DNA from: Candidatus Iainarchaeum sp.
GTDB lineage: Archaea; Iainarchaeota; Iainarchaeia; Iainarchaeales; GCA-2688035
Direction of reading: 5' to 3'
DNA: 64,000 nt
Assembly (NCBI GenBank): GCA_017610205.1
Contig: JAFCCL010000006.1
Span: forward strand, 1-64,000
The first letter of the stretch is position 1; each line of letters opens with the position of its first letter. Below, in pieces: positions 35,021 through 43,956 of the stretch. The notes beneath the pieces were generated by a model, which saw nothing but the letters and a program-made list of their open reading frames with translations, was not told the DNA's origin and did no database searches. The position numbers and the translations under genes were made by a program.

Positions 35021-36261
35021 AGCTTTTTCACAGGGTTCTTTTTTGTTATCCTAATTCTGTGAATTTTTGGACCTTTTACCTGAATTGCTTTTAGTGTAAA
35101 GTTGCCGACAGAAATTGTTTCATTTTGTTTTGGAATTCTGTCAAGTTTTTCAATCATAAAACCGCTTATTGTGGAAAACTTTGTGCTTTTCCATTTTGTT
35201 TTAAACATTTGATTTATTTCGTTTAATGAAGCCTTTCCGTCTGCTTCAAAGACTCCTTTGCCTTCTTCAACCACTCTTGGAGCCTCGCTTTCGTCAACTA
35301 TTTCACCAACTATTTCTTCAAGCAAATCTTCCAAGGTTACTATTCCAAGCATGCCTCCATAGTCATCAACCACTACAGCCATGTTGTTTCTTGTTTGCCG
35401 GAATTCTGCCAAAAGCTTGTCAATTTTTTTGGTTTGGTGTACAAAAAGCACAGCCCTTGCAAGTTTGCTTACTTTTGTTGCGGTTTTTCCTTCAGCAAGA
35501 TAATTCCATGCGTCTTTTACATAAAATATTCCTTCAATTTCATCAAGGTCTTTTTTGTAAACAGGAAGTCTGCTAAAAGGAGTTTCTGCAAGCAATTCGT
35601 TCACATCCTCCAAAGTTGCATCTTTTGAAATTCCTTTCACTTCGCTTCTTGGAGTCATTACATCTTCCACGCTTATATCATTGAATTTGAATATTCTGTG
35701 AATCATTTGTTTTTCAGTTTCATGAATTGCTCCAACCTCTGCTCCCATTGTAACCATTGTTTTAATGTCCTGCTCTGTCATAGGCTGCTCTTCAACCTTT
35801 CCAATTATTCTTATAATTATTTTTGTAAATCCATTCAGGAACCAAATGATTGGGCTTAGAATAATACTAAGCCATTTAATTGGCTTTATTACAAAGAGTG
35901 AGATTGCTTCGCTGTGCTGCACTGCAAGGCTTTTTGGCGTAATTTCTCCAAGTACAAGAATCAAAAAGGTCATTATTCCAACAGAAATGCTTATTGCAAA
36001 GTTTGCAAACATCTGCAAGGCAACAGTTGTTGCAATTGCTGCAGCTGCAATGTTTACAACATTGTTGCCGATTAGAATTGTTGTAAGCATCTTCTGAGGA
36101 TTTGCCTTGAATTCCTCAACAAGGATTGCCGATTTGTTTCTTTTTTTTACAAGTTGCCTTATTTTAATTCTGTCAACTGCAATAAGTGCTGTTTCTGTTC
36201 CGGAAAAAAATCCACTTAATGCAAGCAAAATTGCAAGGGTTATTATGTCAAGTTCTAACAT
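35017..36261 (-). CDS. CNNM/CorC-like transporter (DUF21-CBS-CorC_HlyC)
   Basis: 414 residues. Four N-terminal helices with the DUF21 motif SGFFSGTETALIAVDRIK, a CBS pair from about residue 195 (VEDVMTPRSEV, NMAVVVDDYGGMLGIVTLED) and a C-terminal CorC/HlyC domain (FSTISGFMIEKLDRIPK). Bacterial CorC and animal CNNM export Mg2+; that role is likely in the cell membrane here. Confidence 0.93.
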   Translation of the reverse strand: MLELDIITLAILLALSGFFSGTETALIAVDRIKIRQLVKKRNKSAILVEEFKANPQKMLTTILIGNNVVNIAAAAIATTVALQMFANFAISISVGIMTFLILVLGEITPKSLAVQHSEAISLFVIKPIKWLSIILSPIIWFLNGFTKIIIRIIGKVEEQPMTEQDIKTMVTMGAEVGAIHETEKQMIHRIFKFNDISVEDVMTPRSEVKGISKDATLEDVNELLAETPFSRLPVYKKDLDEIEGIFYVKDAWNYLAEGKTATKVSKLARAVLFVHQTKKIDKLLAEFRQTRNNMAVVVDDYGGMLGIVTLEDLLEEIVGEIVDESEAPRVVEEGKGVFEADGKASLNEINQMFKTKWKSTKFSTISGFMIEKLDRIPKQNETISVGNFTLKAIQVKGPKIHRIRITKKNPVKKL

Positions 36262-36299
36262 GCCAAGATTAACTCTTTTGCGGTTTTTAATTCTTGCTT

Positions 36300-37580
36300 T
36301 TACTTTTCTAAACGCCTTTTTCCCAAATAAACTGCCTTTTTTCCAAGTTCTTCCTCTATTCTGATAAGCTGGTTGTATTTTGCATTTCTTTCACTTCTTG
36401 CAGGGGCTCCAAGCTTGCTTTGCCCTGCATCAATTCCGACCAAGAAATCTGCAATAAAACTATCTTCTGTTTCACCGCTTCTGTGCGAAACAACAACTCC
36501 CCAGCCTGCTTTTTTGCTTTCTTTTGCGGCTTCAAGTGATTCTGAAATCGTTCCAATTTGGTTTATTTTAAGCAAAAGCGCATTGCAGCTTTTTTCTTCA
36601 ATTGCTTTTTCAATTTTTTTAGGATTTGTTACCAGCAAATCATCGCCAACAATTTGTACTTTGCTGCCAATTTTTGCAGTTAGTTCTTTCCAGCCCTGCC
36701 AGTCTTCTTCTGCCATTCCATCTTCCAAAGAATAAATGCTCCTATAAGTTCCTGTTAGTTCAGTGTAAAAATCAACAAGCTCGCCGGAAGAATATTCTTT
36801 TCCATAAAGTTTGTATTTTCCGTTTTCAAAAAATTCTGAGGATGCGCTGTCGATTGCAATGCTCATAATATCCTTATATCCTGCTTCTTCAATAGCTTTG
36901 CTTATCAAATCAAGCCTTTCCTGTGCACTGTTTACATTTGGGACAAAACCTCCTTCATCCCCCAAAAGCGTTGCCCCTGCTCCGAATTTTTTCTTAAGAA
37001 TTTTTTTTAGAGTATGATAAGTTTCAACCCCTGCCTTAAGCGCTTCACTGTAAGATACTGCGCCTGTGGCGGCAATCATTTGTTCCTGAATATCCTCTTC
37101 AAGCCCTGCATGCTTGCCTCCATTCATTACATTCATTTGCGGAACAGGCATTGTAACGCCCTTGTTTCCGCTTAATGAGGCGATGTATTCAAACAGATGC
37201 TGTCCTTTTGCAGCAGCCCCTGCCCTGCAGACAGCTATGCTTACGCCAAGAATTGCATTGACTCCCAATTTTTCCTTGTTTTCGGTTCCATCAAGTTTAA
37301 TCATTGCCTTGTCAATTTCTTCCTGTTTTGTGCAATCCATTCCCTCAATTAGTGGTGCAATTTTTTTGTTAACATTTGCAACTGCTTTAAGAACTCCTTT
37401 TCCGCCATAGGCGGTTTCGCCATCTCTTAATTCCAATGCCTCGTTTATTCCTGTGCTTGCTCCGCTTGGAACAATTCCACAAAACTGGCCTTGTTCTGTG
37501 TTTACATCTGCTTCAATAGTCGGGTTTCCCCTGCTGTCCAAAACCTGTCTTGCCCTGATTTTCCTGATTTTATTAGCCAT
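36300..37580 (-). CDS. eno: enolase
   Basis: 426 residues. ARQVLDSRGNPTIEADV, VPSGASTGINEALELRDG, GDEGGFVPNV, the metal ligands around SLEDGMAEEDW and VGDDLLVTNP, and SHRSGETEDSFIADF are all present. It interconverts 2-phosphoglycerate and phosphoenolpyruvate. The start at 37580 is chosen because GGAGG lies eight bases upstream; two earlier in-frame ATGs sit on or before that site. Confidence 0.97.
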   Translation of the reverse strand: MANKIRKIRARQVLDSRGNPTIEADVNTEQGQFCGIVPSGASTGINEALELRDGETAYGGKGVLKAVANVNKKIAPLIEGMDCTKQEEIDKAMIKLDGTENKEKLGVNAILGVSIAVCRAGAAAKGQHLFEYIASLSGNKGVTMPVPQMNVMNGGKHAGLEEDIQEQMIAATGAVSYSEALKAGVETYHTLKKILKKKFGAGATLLGDEGGFVPNVNSAQERLDLISKAIEEAGYKDIMSIAIDSASSEFFENGKYKLYGKEYSSGELVDFYTELTGTYRSIYSLEDGMAEEDWQGWKELTAKIGSKVQIVGDDLLVTNPKKIEKAIEEKSCNALLLKINQIGTISESLEAAKESKKAGWGVVVSHRSGETEDSFIADFLVGIDAGQSKLGAPARSERNAKYNQLIRIEEELGKKAVYLGKRRLEK

Positions 37581-37595
37581 ATGCATTTCCTCCAA

Positions 37596-37671
37596 TTTTT
37601 TTTAAACAGTTTTAATAATTTATTTTAAACGATTTGGTATTTTTTTTTAAACAGTTTTGATAATTTATTTT
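37596..37671. repeat. 45-bp tandem duplication upstream of enolase
   Basis: Two copies of a T8-AAACAGTTTT(A/G)ATAATTTATTTT unit begin at 37596 and 37641, differing at one internal base. They cover the enolase promoter region and could duplicate a promoter or regulator site. Confidence 0.6.
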
Positions 37672-37716
37672 TCATTCATTGTTTTGATAGATTGAAACAA
37701 ATAAGTCATTAAAAAG

Positions 37717-38142
37717 CTATTTGGACATTGACCTTTTTGGCCGCTTTACAGTCTTTTTTGCTGCCTTTTTTCTTGCGGTTCTTGCTTTTCTCAGTTCGCG
37801 CCCGATTTTTAATTTAAAATGCTGGTTTACATAATTTGAAAAAATTTTCCTGCATTGTTTTTTTGAAAGAGGCTTTCCAAGTTCTATACTGGTTTTAATT
37901 GCTCCTTCAACAAAAACATTTTCAATAGCCCTTAATTCATTCAAAATTTCGGTTTTGCTAAGTCCACTATAATTGATAATGTGAGCTGTTTCCTTCAATG
38001 CCCTTAGTGTAATTCCTGTATGTTTGCTTAAAATCCGTTCATATTGCTTCAAAGCCTGAATTTTTTCGGCGGACGACATTTTTTGATTTGCAACAATGCT
38101 TTCCAATACCCTAAATTCCTGTTCTATTATATCATAAACCAT
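37717..38142 (-). CDS. hypothetical helical protein with basic tail
   Basis: 141 residues. The helical body (EFRVLESIVANQKMSSAEK, SKTEILNELRAIENVFVEGA) ends in a lysine/arginine-rich tail (ARTARKKAAKKTVKRPKR) suggesting nucleic-acid binding. No family is recognised. Confidence 0.5.
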   Translation of the reverse strand: MVYDIIEQEFRVLESIVANQKMSSAEKIQALKQYERILSKHTGITLRALKETAHIINYSGLSKTEILNELRAIENVFVEGAIKTSIELGKPLSKKQCRKIFSNYVNQHFKLKIGRELRKARTARKKAAKKTVKRPKRSMSK

Positions 38143-38216
38143 ATTCTACATTAAAAAAAAATGCATTCTTTTTTAAAAACAATTCTACAAACTATTTTAT
38201 ACTGGAGGTCTTTTTT

Positions 38217-39161
38217 TTGAAAAACAACGATTTGAAGATTTTTGCAGGGGGCAACAATCCAGAGCTTGCAAAGGAAATTGCTTCATACCTTAAATCTGAT
38301 TTGGGAAGGATTGATATAAAAAGGTTTAATGACGGAGAGCAATATGTTCGCTTTAGGGACAACATTAGGGGAACAGACCTTTTTCTTATACAGGGCACCT
38401 CCAAACCTGTTTCTGAAAATTTAATGGAATTGCTTATAATGATTGACGCTGCCAAAAGGTCAAGCGCTGAAAGGATTACTGCAGTAATTCCCTATTTTGG
38501 TTATGCAAGGCAGGACAGAAAAGCTGCTTCAAGAGAGCCAATAACTGCCAAGCTTGTTGCTGACCTTTTAACAAAAGCAGGAGCAAACCGTGTTATTACA
38601 ATGGATTTGCATTCAGACCAAATTCAGGGCTTTTTTGACGTGCCCTTGGACAATCTTACTGCAAGATTGAAACTAATGCAGTATGTTAAGGAAAAAAACC
38701 TTTCAGATTTGGTTGTTGTTGCACCTGATGCAGGAAGCGCAAAAAGCAGCACCAAGGTTTCAAAAGATTTGGGCACAGAGCTTGCAATTGTAAACAAGGC
38801 AAGGCCTGCTGCCGGTGTTGCCGAGTCAATTGGTGTAATTGGAAATGTAAACGGAAAAAATTGTGTAATGTTTGACGACATGATTGATACTGCCGGAACA
38901 ATTTGCGCTGCAGCAGACGCATTGAAAAAAGATGGCTGCAAATCTGTTTCTGTTTGTGCAACACACGGGCTTTTTTCAGGTCCGGCAATTGAAAGAATTG
39001 AAAAAAGCGGAATAGATTTTGTTGTTGTAACAGATTCAATTCCAGGAAATGGCAGAAGGAGTGAAAAGATAACGGTTTTGCCAGTGGCTGACCTTTTAGG
39101 CGAAGCAATTAAAAGAATTCACTTAAACGAATCAGTAAGCAATTTGTTTAACTGGAAATGA
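38217..39161 (+). CDS. prs: ribose-phosphate pyrophosphokinase
   Basis: 314 residues with a TTG start, supported by GGAGGT seven bases upstream and no nearby ATG. FAGGNNPELAKEIASYL, RFNDGEQYVRF, YFGYARQDRKAASREP (catalytic flexible loop), MDLHSDQIQGFFD and the PRPP loop CVMFDDMIDTAGTI are present. It makes PRPP from ribose-5-phosphate and ATP for nucleotide synthesis and salvage, and would feed the phosphoribosyltransferase at 12.5 kb. Confidence 0.96.
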   Translation: MKNNDLKIFAGGNNPELAKEIASYLKSDLGRIDIKRFNDGEQYVRFRDNIRGTDLFLIQGTSKPVSENLMELLIMIDAAKRSSAERITAVIPYFGYARQDRKAASREPITAKLVADLLTKAGANRVITMDLHSDQIQGFFDVPLDNLTARLKLMQYVKEKNLSDLVVVAPDAGSAKSSTKVSKDLGTELAIVNKARPAAGVAESIGVIGNVNGKNCVMFDDMIDTAGTICAAADALKKDGCKSVSVCATHGLFSGPAIERIEKSGIDFVVVTDSIPGNGRRSEKITVLPVADLLGEAIKRIHLNESVSNLFNWK

Positions 39162-39167
39162 ATTTTT

Positions 39168-39437
39168 CTAAATTTCTTTTATTACTTCTTCATAGGTTTT
39201 GAAAAACTTTTTGAGTTTTTTTATCCTGAGAAAATAAAACTTTTCAGGCGGCTCATATTTTTGGCCTACTAGTTTCAAATCATACAATAGCTTTAAATGC
39301 CTTGAAGCCAGAGATTCACTCATGTTCAATTCTTTTGCGATTTCGTGAACAGACTTCCTTTTCTTTCCGCAGAGGATTTTCAAAATTTTCCTTCTAGACC
39401 TTGCCCTAATAGCTCTTGCTAATTTTTCATCAGACAC
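39168..39437 (-). CDS. ArsR-like winged-helix regulator
   Basis: 89 residues. RSRRKILKILCGKKRKSVHE followed by IAKELNMSESLASRHLKLLY is an ArsR-type HTH, with a short wing (PPEKFYFLRI). No metal-binding CxC is seen. It is divergent from the CBS gene, and the palindrome at 39483 between them is a plausible site for it. Confidence 0.8.
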   Translation of the reverse strand: MSDEKLARAIRARSRRKILKILCGKKRKSVHEIAKELNMSESLASRHLKLLYDLKLVGQKYEPPEKFYFLRIKKLKKFFKTYEEVIKEI

Positions 39438-39482
39438 AAGTTATCACTAATATTCATGGAGGGTATTCTTTAAAGTCTTGCT

Positions 39483-39496
39483 GTAAAATATTTTAC
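39483..39496. promoter_or_regulatory. palindromic candidate operator
   Basis: GTAAAATATTTTAC is a perfect 14-bp palindrome in the 167-bp gap between the divergent ArsR-like and CBS genes. It is placed where a small HTH dimer could control either. Confidence 0.4.
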
Positions 39497-39604
39497 GTTT
39501 ATATTTTGTGTAATTTTCATTGCCCGTAATACTATTTAAACATTACGTAGTTGAACAATACTGAAACTATGAAATTTTCTGCATCTCCCGGAGGTGGTTA
39601 AAAA

Positions 39605-40021
39605 TTGAAAGTAAAGGATTTGTATCAAAAATTTTCAGAATGTACTGATCAGGTCAAAGAAACAGATTCAGTAGAAAAGATTATTGGGGTTTTGTTTAGA
39701 AACAAGGCAACAAGAACAGTTTTTGTAGTTGGTAACAAAGGCAAATTAATGGGTGTAATAAGGCTGCAAGAAATATTGGATGTTCTTGGAAAAGACCTTT
39801 CGCCACCGCTATTTTCTTTTACAAAAAAACAAAAAAAGACTACAGCGGTAGATATAATGATTTTGCCGACAGTTGTTCAGCTTGAAGACCCTATTGAAGA
39901 TGCTTTGACTGTAGCCATAAAATTTGGGTTGCAAGACATTCCTGTCTGCCATAAGGGAAAATTGGTTGGAGAATTGGATTGTTTTGAATTAATTTACGGT
40001 TTGAGCAAGCATGGTTCTTGA
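39605..40021 (+). CDS. CBS-domain protein
   Basis: 138 residues from a TTG start with GGAGGTGG seven bases upstream. It contains two CBS repeats (NKATRTVFVVGNKGKLMGVI and KFGLQDIPVCHKGKLVGELD) and nothing else. CBS pairs bind adenosyl ligands and tune partner proteins. The neighbouring KefB-type antiporter is a possible partner; that link is inference. Confidence 0.8.
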   Translation: MKVKDLYQKFSECTDQVKETDSVEKIIGVLFRNKATRTVFVVGNKGKLMGVIRLQEILDVLGKDLSPPLFSFTKKQKKTTAVDIMILPTVVQLEDPIEDALTVAIKFGLQDIPVCHKGKLVGELDCFELIYGLSKHGS

Positions 40022-40073
40022 GTAAAATTCAGGTTAAGGCAAGCAATAACCTTTTGCTTACAGGTTTGTTATA

Positions 40074-41783
40074 TCAGCTTGTTTTTTCTTTTAGATAAGT
40101 TATAAATTCATCCTGTAAATTTGATATTCTGTTTCTGTGTCCTGTTTCCAAAAAGTATGCAAGATGTTTTAGCAGAATGTTGGATCCGATAATTTCAGGC
40201 AAAACAACATAGTCTGCTTCATTTTTATACAATTTTAATGCATCTTTAAAGTTTTTTGCCTTGGCAATTGCAACTATTTCAGGATTTATTTTTTTTACTT
40301 TTCGCACTACCCCGGCTGCTGTTTCTGTGTCAGGAATTGTTAAAAGCAAAATCCTTGCCTTTGCAAGTCCTGTTTTTTGCCACATTTCTTCATTATCTGC
40401 CTCGCCATACGCTACCGGAATCTTTTTTTCTATAAGTTTTTGGACAATTTCTGAGTCATGATCGACTGCAATAATAGTATTTGTTTCTTTAAGTGCGGAT
40501 GTAATTTGTTGCCCTAATACGCCTACTCCTATTATTACTGTGTGCTTTTTGAACCGTTTTTTTGGAAGGTACTCTAACCTTTTTTCCTTTTCGCCAAATT
40601 TTTTCCTGCATATTTGGGGAAAAAAACGTTTTCCAATTTTGTTTAAAAAAGAGTAAATGCCTTTATTGTGTTCCATTAAGTAAGGTGTTGAAGCCATTGA
40701 AACAGTTATTACCAGAATACTTGCTGAAAACATTCCTGCTGAAAGCTGTCCTAGTCTGAATCCCTGATTGGCAAGAATAAATGAGAATTCACTTGCCTGT
40801 CCAAGTGCCAAACCGACAAACAAAGCGCTTTTGCTTTTTAGCCCTGAACCAAGTGAAATGAAAAAGTAGATAAGAGGGTTGATAAGGTAGACCACAAGGA
40901 ACATTAGCAGAAGAATTGCTACAGGAATCCCGAAAAACGAAAGGCTGACCTGCATTCCTAGTGAGACAAAAAATATTGTGGCAAAAAAGTCCCTAAAGCC
41001 GATTATTCTGCTGGATGCCTCCTGGCTGTAAGGCAGTGATGAAAGTGCCAGTCCGCCAATGAATGCCCCCACCACTATTGGAAAATTTAATAGGTCTGAC
41101 AAGTAAATAAATGCAAAGCAGCAGGAGAGAAGAATCAGATAAAAAAGCTCTGGTGTTTTATCAAAACGATTCAACAGCTTTGGTAGAATTTTTCTGTTAA
41201 GCAAGAAGGCAATGGATGCCAAAACCATAAAACTTAGAAAAAGGCTCCCTGCCCAGGAAAGTGAGAAAAGCATTTGTGGGGCTGCAAGAAGCGGCAGCAG
41301 CAGAATAGCCAAAGTGTCTTGGACCAGGGCAAAGCCAACAATAAGCCTTCCATGTAATGTGCTAATTTTATTCATGTTTGACAGTTGTTTGACAACAATT
41401 GCTGTGCTGCTGAAAGCTAAAATCAAGCCCAAGTAAAGTGATTCAATGAAACCAATGCCTACAAATTGCATTAGTCCCAGTACAATTCCTGTTGTGGCTA
41501 TAACCTGGGTAAGTGCTCCAATTATTATTGCATTTTTTAGTTTAAACAATTGGCTAAAATTTGACTGGATTCCGATAGTAAACAGGAGAAAAGCAACTCC
41601 TAATTCGGCTAAAATGGCAATTTCCACAGGGCTGGTTATCAGGGCTAGGCCCATTGGGCTGATGATTATGCCTGCAACAATGTAGGCGATGAGCAGTGGC
41701 TGCTTTAAGAGTTTGGCAACACAGCCCATCAAAGTTCCGGAAATTATTACAATTCCCAAATCCATCAAAAGAGTTAAGTCCAT
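40074..41783 (-). CDS. CPA2 cation/proton antiporter (KefB-like) with TrkA-N domain
   Basis: 569 residues. About 12 membrane helices with the CPA2 pattern (AELGVAFLLFTIGIQ, AFSSTAIVVKQLSN, ALGQASEFSFILANQG). A cytoplasmic Rossmann domain starts at HTVIIGVGVLGQQITSAL and binds NAD(H)-like ligands. It should export K+ or Na+ in exchange for protons. Confidence 0.92.
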   Translation of the reverse strand: MDLTLLMDLGIVIISGTLMGCVAKLLKQPLLIAYIVAGIIISPMGLALITSPVEIAILAELGVAFLLFTIGIQSNFSQLFKLKNAIIIGALTQVIATTGIVLGLMQFVGIGFIESLYLGLILAFSSTAIVVKQLSNMNKISTLHGRLIVGFALVQDTLAILLLPLLAAPQMLFSLSWAGSLFLSFMVLASIAFLLNRKILPKLLNRFDKTPELFYLILLSCCFAFIYLSDLLNFPIVVGAFIGGLALSSLPYSQEASSRIIGFRDFFATIFFVSLGMQVSLSFFGIPVAILLLMFLVVYLINPLIYFFISLGSGLKSKSALFVGLALGQASEFSFILANQGFRLGQLSAGMFSASILVITVSMASTPYLMEHNKGIYSFLNKIGKRFFPQICRKKFGEKEKRLEYLPKKRFKKHTVIIGVGVLGQQITSALKETNTIIAVDHDSEIVQKLIEKKIPVAYGEADNEEMWQKTGLAKARILLLTIPDTETAAGVVRKVKKINPEIVAIAKAKNFKDALKLYKNEADYVVLPEIIGSNILLKHLAYFLETGHRNRISNLQDEFITYLKEKTS

Positions 41784-41833
41784 TCAAATCAAATGCCGAA
41801 TGAGTTTTAATTAATATAATTATAAGAAGTATT

Positions 41834-41921
41834 TAAAGCATTGTACAAGTGGATAATTTAAATAAAGCATTGTACGGTTTGATAATTTAACGCATTTCGC
41901 AGTTGAACAATAATGAAACTA
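41834..41921. repeat. tandem 29-bp repeats and a duplicated 5' leader
   Basis: Two 29-bp units (TAAAGCATTGTAC...GATAATTTAA) at 41834-41862 and 41863-41891 match at 24 positions. Directly after, 41893-41921 matches 39541-39569, the leader of the CBS gene, at 26 of 29 positions (core AGTTGAACAATA). No gene starts here. The 41784-42130 gap otherwise holds only the left end of the second IS200. Confidence 0.6.
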
Positions 41922-42068
41922 AAAAAGGTAGTTTGTTTTAAAAACCTTGTTAAGCTAATTTTTTTTAAGAGGATAATAAATTTGTTAATTTTTTTATTTG
42001 AGAAAATACTGTGTGGTCTGAAAGACCCGCAGTCGTTATTTTTTTAACCTTGAATCTTTTTCTTTCTT

Positions 42069-42117
42069 CTATCGCGCGCGACACCGCTTGTGCAGTGCCC
42101 TTTAAATGGCGCGATAG
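42069..42117. repeat. left-end hairpin of the second IS200
   Basis: CTATCGCGC (42069-42077) pairs with GCGCGATAG (42109-42117), immediately upstream of the transposase gene. Confidence 0.6.
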
Positions 42118-42130
42118 GAGAAAAGATATA

Positions 42131-42592
42131 ATGGTAGTTTTGAGTGGCGGTAGCTGTAAAAATCAAGGGGATACAAGAAACAACTGGGTTACGTTCATGT
42201 TCAAAACAAAGTGTGTGTTCCAGTGTTTTAGGAAGCAGTCGCATATTGATACTTGTATTGCTGCTTTTCGAGAGTTTGAAGCTCATGGCTTTGAGTTTGG
42301 TGAGATTGGTTTTGGTGGCAATCATGCACACTTTAGAGTGAATATTCCAAAGCGTTACAGTGTCGTGGTTGCTGAGATAATGTTGAAGTCCAGAAGCGCA
42401 AAAAGGATATTTGAGAATCATCCTGGTTTCAGGAAAAGGTATCCTCGTGGTTCTTTCTGGTCAGGATATGAGCATCATCAGTCTACAGGAGAGCAGAACA
42501 TGGAGCAGTCGGATGATTATATTAGAAGCCAGCAGGCACATCACAATGTGCAGGTTATAGATGACAGGCACGCACAGTTATCAGCGTTTTAA
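42131..42592 (+). CDS. tnpA: IS200-type HUH (Y1) transposase, second copy
   Basis: About 153 residues from ATG 42131. The HUH-type motif is GGNHAHFRVNIPKR, and the tyrosine sits in SDDYIRSQQAHHN. LKSRSAKRIFENHPGFR and RGSFWSGYEHHQS match TnpA. It is clearly different from the copy at 26 kb, so two separate IS200 lineages are present. It is bounded by hairpins at 42069 and 42664. Confidence 0.85.
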   Translation: MVVLSGGSCKNQGDTRNNWVTFMFKTKCVFQCFRKQSHIDTCIAAFREFEAHGFEFGEIGFGGNHAHFRVNIPKRYSVVVAEIMLKSRSAKRIFENHPGFRKRYPRGSFWSGYEHHQSTGEQNMEQSDDYIRSQQAHHNVQVIDDRHAQLSAF

Positions 42593-42663
42593 GCGCCGAG
42601 CGGGGGTACGGCAAGCCCGAACCCAAGTGAGGGCTTGACAGGGAAGCGAGGCGCAAGGGGGTT

Positions 42664-42685
42664 ATAGGGCGCGCAGCCCCCCTAT
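42664..42685. repeat. right-end hairpin of the second IS200
   Basis: ATAGGG pairs with CCCTAT at the end of a GC-rich stretch (42593-42685) that also holds CAAGCCC/GGGCTTG. The PEPCK fragment starts three bases later, so this marks the element boundary. Confidence 0.55.
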
Positions 42686-42688
42686 TCC

Positions 42689-42952
42689 ATTCCAAAGTAT
42701 GAAGGCCTTAAGAAATTATTCGATGAAAACCTTGAAAAAGATTAAGGCAAAAAAGACTATGGCAAGCAGTTTAGTATCAGAACCGGAAAGGTTTTGGCAA
42801 AACCTGACTGGATTGAAGCAATTTTCAAAGAAGAGGAAGACACACAAAAAGTTTTCTTGGAATATTTAAACCATCAAAGAAAAAGGCTTTTGGATGCAAA
42901 AGAAAAGTTTGGCAAATCAGAAATTCTTCCGGAAGAATTTGAAGCAAAGTAG
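42689..42952 (+). pseudogene. C-terminal fragment of GTP-type PEP carboxykinase
   Basis: 88 codons resemble the C-terminus of GTP-dependent PEPCK: YEGLKKLFDENLEKD, then DYGKQFSIRTGKVLAKPDWI, then VFLEYLNHQRKRLLDAKEKF. It has no start, is abutted by the IS200 right end, and contains TAA at 42743-42745. The remaining 500 or so residues are absent on the other side of the element, so the gene was deleted as well as interrupted. Confidence 0.7.
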
Positions 42953-43008
42953 GATTGCATTGGACAGCAAGGTTTTAATATCTCCTTGCCCTTACTTTAC
43001 TGGTTTTT

Positions 43009-43170
43009 ATGGCTAACAATCAAATGGTTGGAATGCTTTTGCTTGGTCTTGCAATAGGTAGTTTTATTCCAAGAACTCTGCCGGCACCAGGAGACGCACT
43101 CAATCCGCTAATGCCTTTTGCTGGCTTTATCTTTTTGGCGGTCGCAATAATTTTATTTGTCAAAGGCTAG
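43009..43170 (+). CDS. small two-helix membrane protein
   Basis: 53 residues. Two hydrophobic helices (MVGMLLLGLAIGSFI and MPFAGFIFLAVAIILFV) are joined by a proline-rich loop. No family is recognised. The following gap (43171-43538) shows a duplicated CTTATTTGCCAA and a 10-bp inverted repeat at 43321/43428, and no gene I trust. Confidence 0.55.
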   Translation: MANNQMVGMLLLGLAIGSFIPRTLPAPGDALNPLMPFAGFIFLAVAIILFVKG

Positions 43171-43538
43171 TTCTTATTTGCCAAAGGCTAAGTCTTATTT
43201 GCCAAGATTAATTTCATGACAATTGCCTTAAACCCCTTCGACAAAAGCGGATTTTTTTGCTTCACCATTTCACTTGTAAAAGTGCTAGAAAGCTTTTTAA
43301 ATGCCAAAAACCTATTACACTTGGAGATGGTTTGTTAATTATCAAGGCATCAATTTAAAACAAGCAACCGAAACAAACTCACCCTGTTTTAAGGGCAATA
43401 GAAAAAAAGGTTTTGGTTTGTACTCGGCCATCTCCAACCTAAAAGCACTTCTAATTCATATGTCTGAACTCTGTTCTTTTAAATTTCTTCAAAAAAAGCT
43501 AGATTTTTTTGTGGCTTACAATTTTTCCCTTGTTAAGT

Positions 43539-43919
43539 TCAAGCAATCCCAACTTCCTTTAAATGATTTTGTTCTTCTTCAATCAACTTTTCCAGAATTT
43601 GAATATATTCTGCGTTTTGCCCAGGCTTCTTCAAATGCACTAGCAAAGCGTTATCGTAAGCGATTTTTGCATTTGCAAATTCCAAAAAGTAAGTTCTGAG
43701 CTCAGGGTCCTGCCTGGACTTTATCATATCAGAGGCCTTTTCCAAATTAATTTTCCTAGACCTAACAGCATTTATGTATTTCCTGCGGAGCAATTCGTAG
43801 TTCATGAAAAATACCTGCCCTTTTCCTCTTTTCTGAAACCTTGTGGTAATTTCCTTAAATCTTATTCCCTGTCTTTTCCAAAAGGGGTTTATCCCAGAAC
43901 GCCTTCTATTATTTTTCAT
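43539..43919 (-). CDS. hypothetical protein
   Basis: 126 residues. A basic start (KNNRRRSGINPFWKRQG) is followed by helices (NYELLRRKYINAVRSRKINL, EYIQILEKLIEEEQNHLKE). It is not recognised. It lies just downstream of the broken gene at 44 kb on the same strand and may once have shared its operon. Confidence 0.5.
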   Translation of the reverse strand: MKNNRRRSGINPFWKRQGIRFKEITTRFQKRGKGQVFFMNYELLRRKYINAVRSRKINLEKASDMIKSRQDPELRTYFLEFANAKIAYDNALLVHLKKPGQNAEYIQILEKLIEEEQNHLKEVGIA

Positions 43920-43956
43920 ACTAAAACCTTGTTTTTCTTAATTTAAATAGATTGCG

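Noticed and set aside
36107-36364. Plus-strand frames across the CNNM and enolase genes
   Set aside because: They lie opposite genes with unambiguous family motifs and show no features of their own.
43321-43437. 10-bp inverted repeat (TTGGAGATGG/CCATCTCCAA) as a mobile-element end
   Set aside because: No transposase, flanking duplication or second copy was seen; it is mentioned only as a feature of the gap.
43301-43699. 132-codon plus-strand frame opposite the 126-residue minus gene
   Set aside because: The minus-strand product has better protein-like composition over the overlap, and the plus frame has no recognisable motif or ribosome-binding site.
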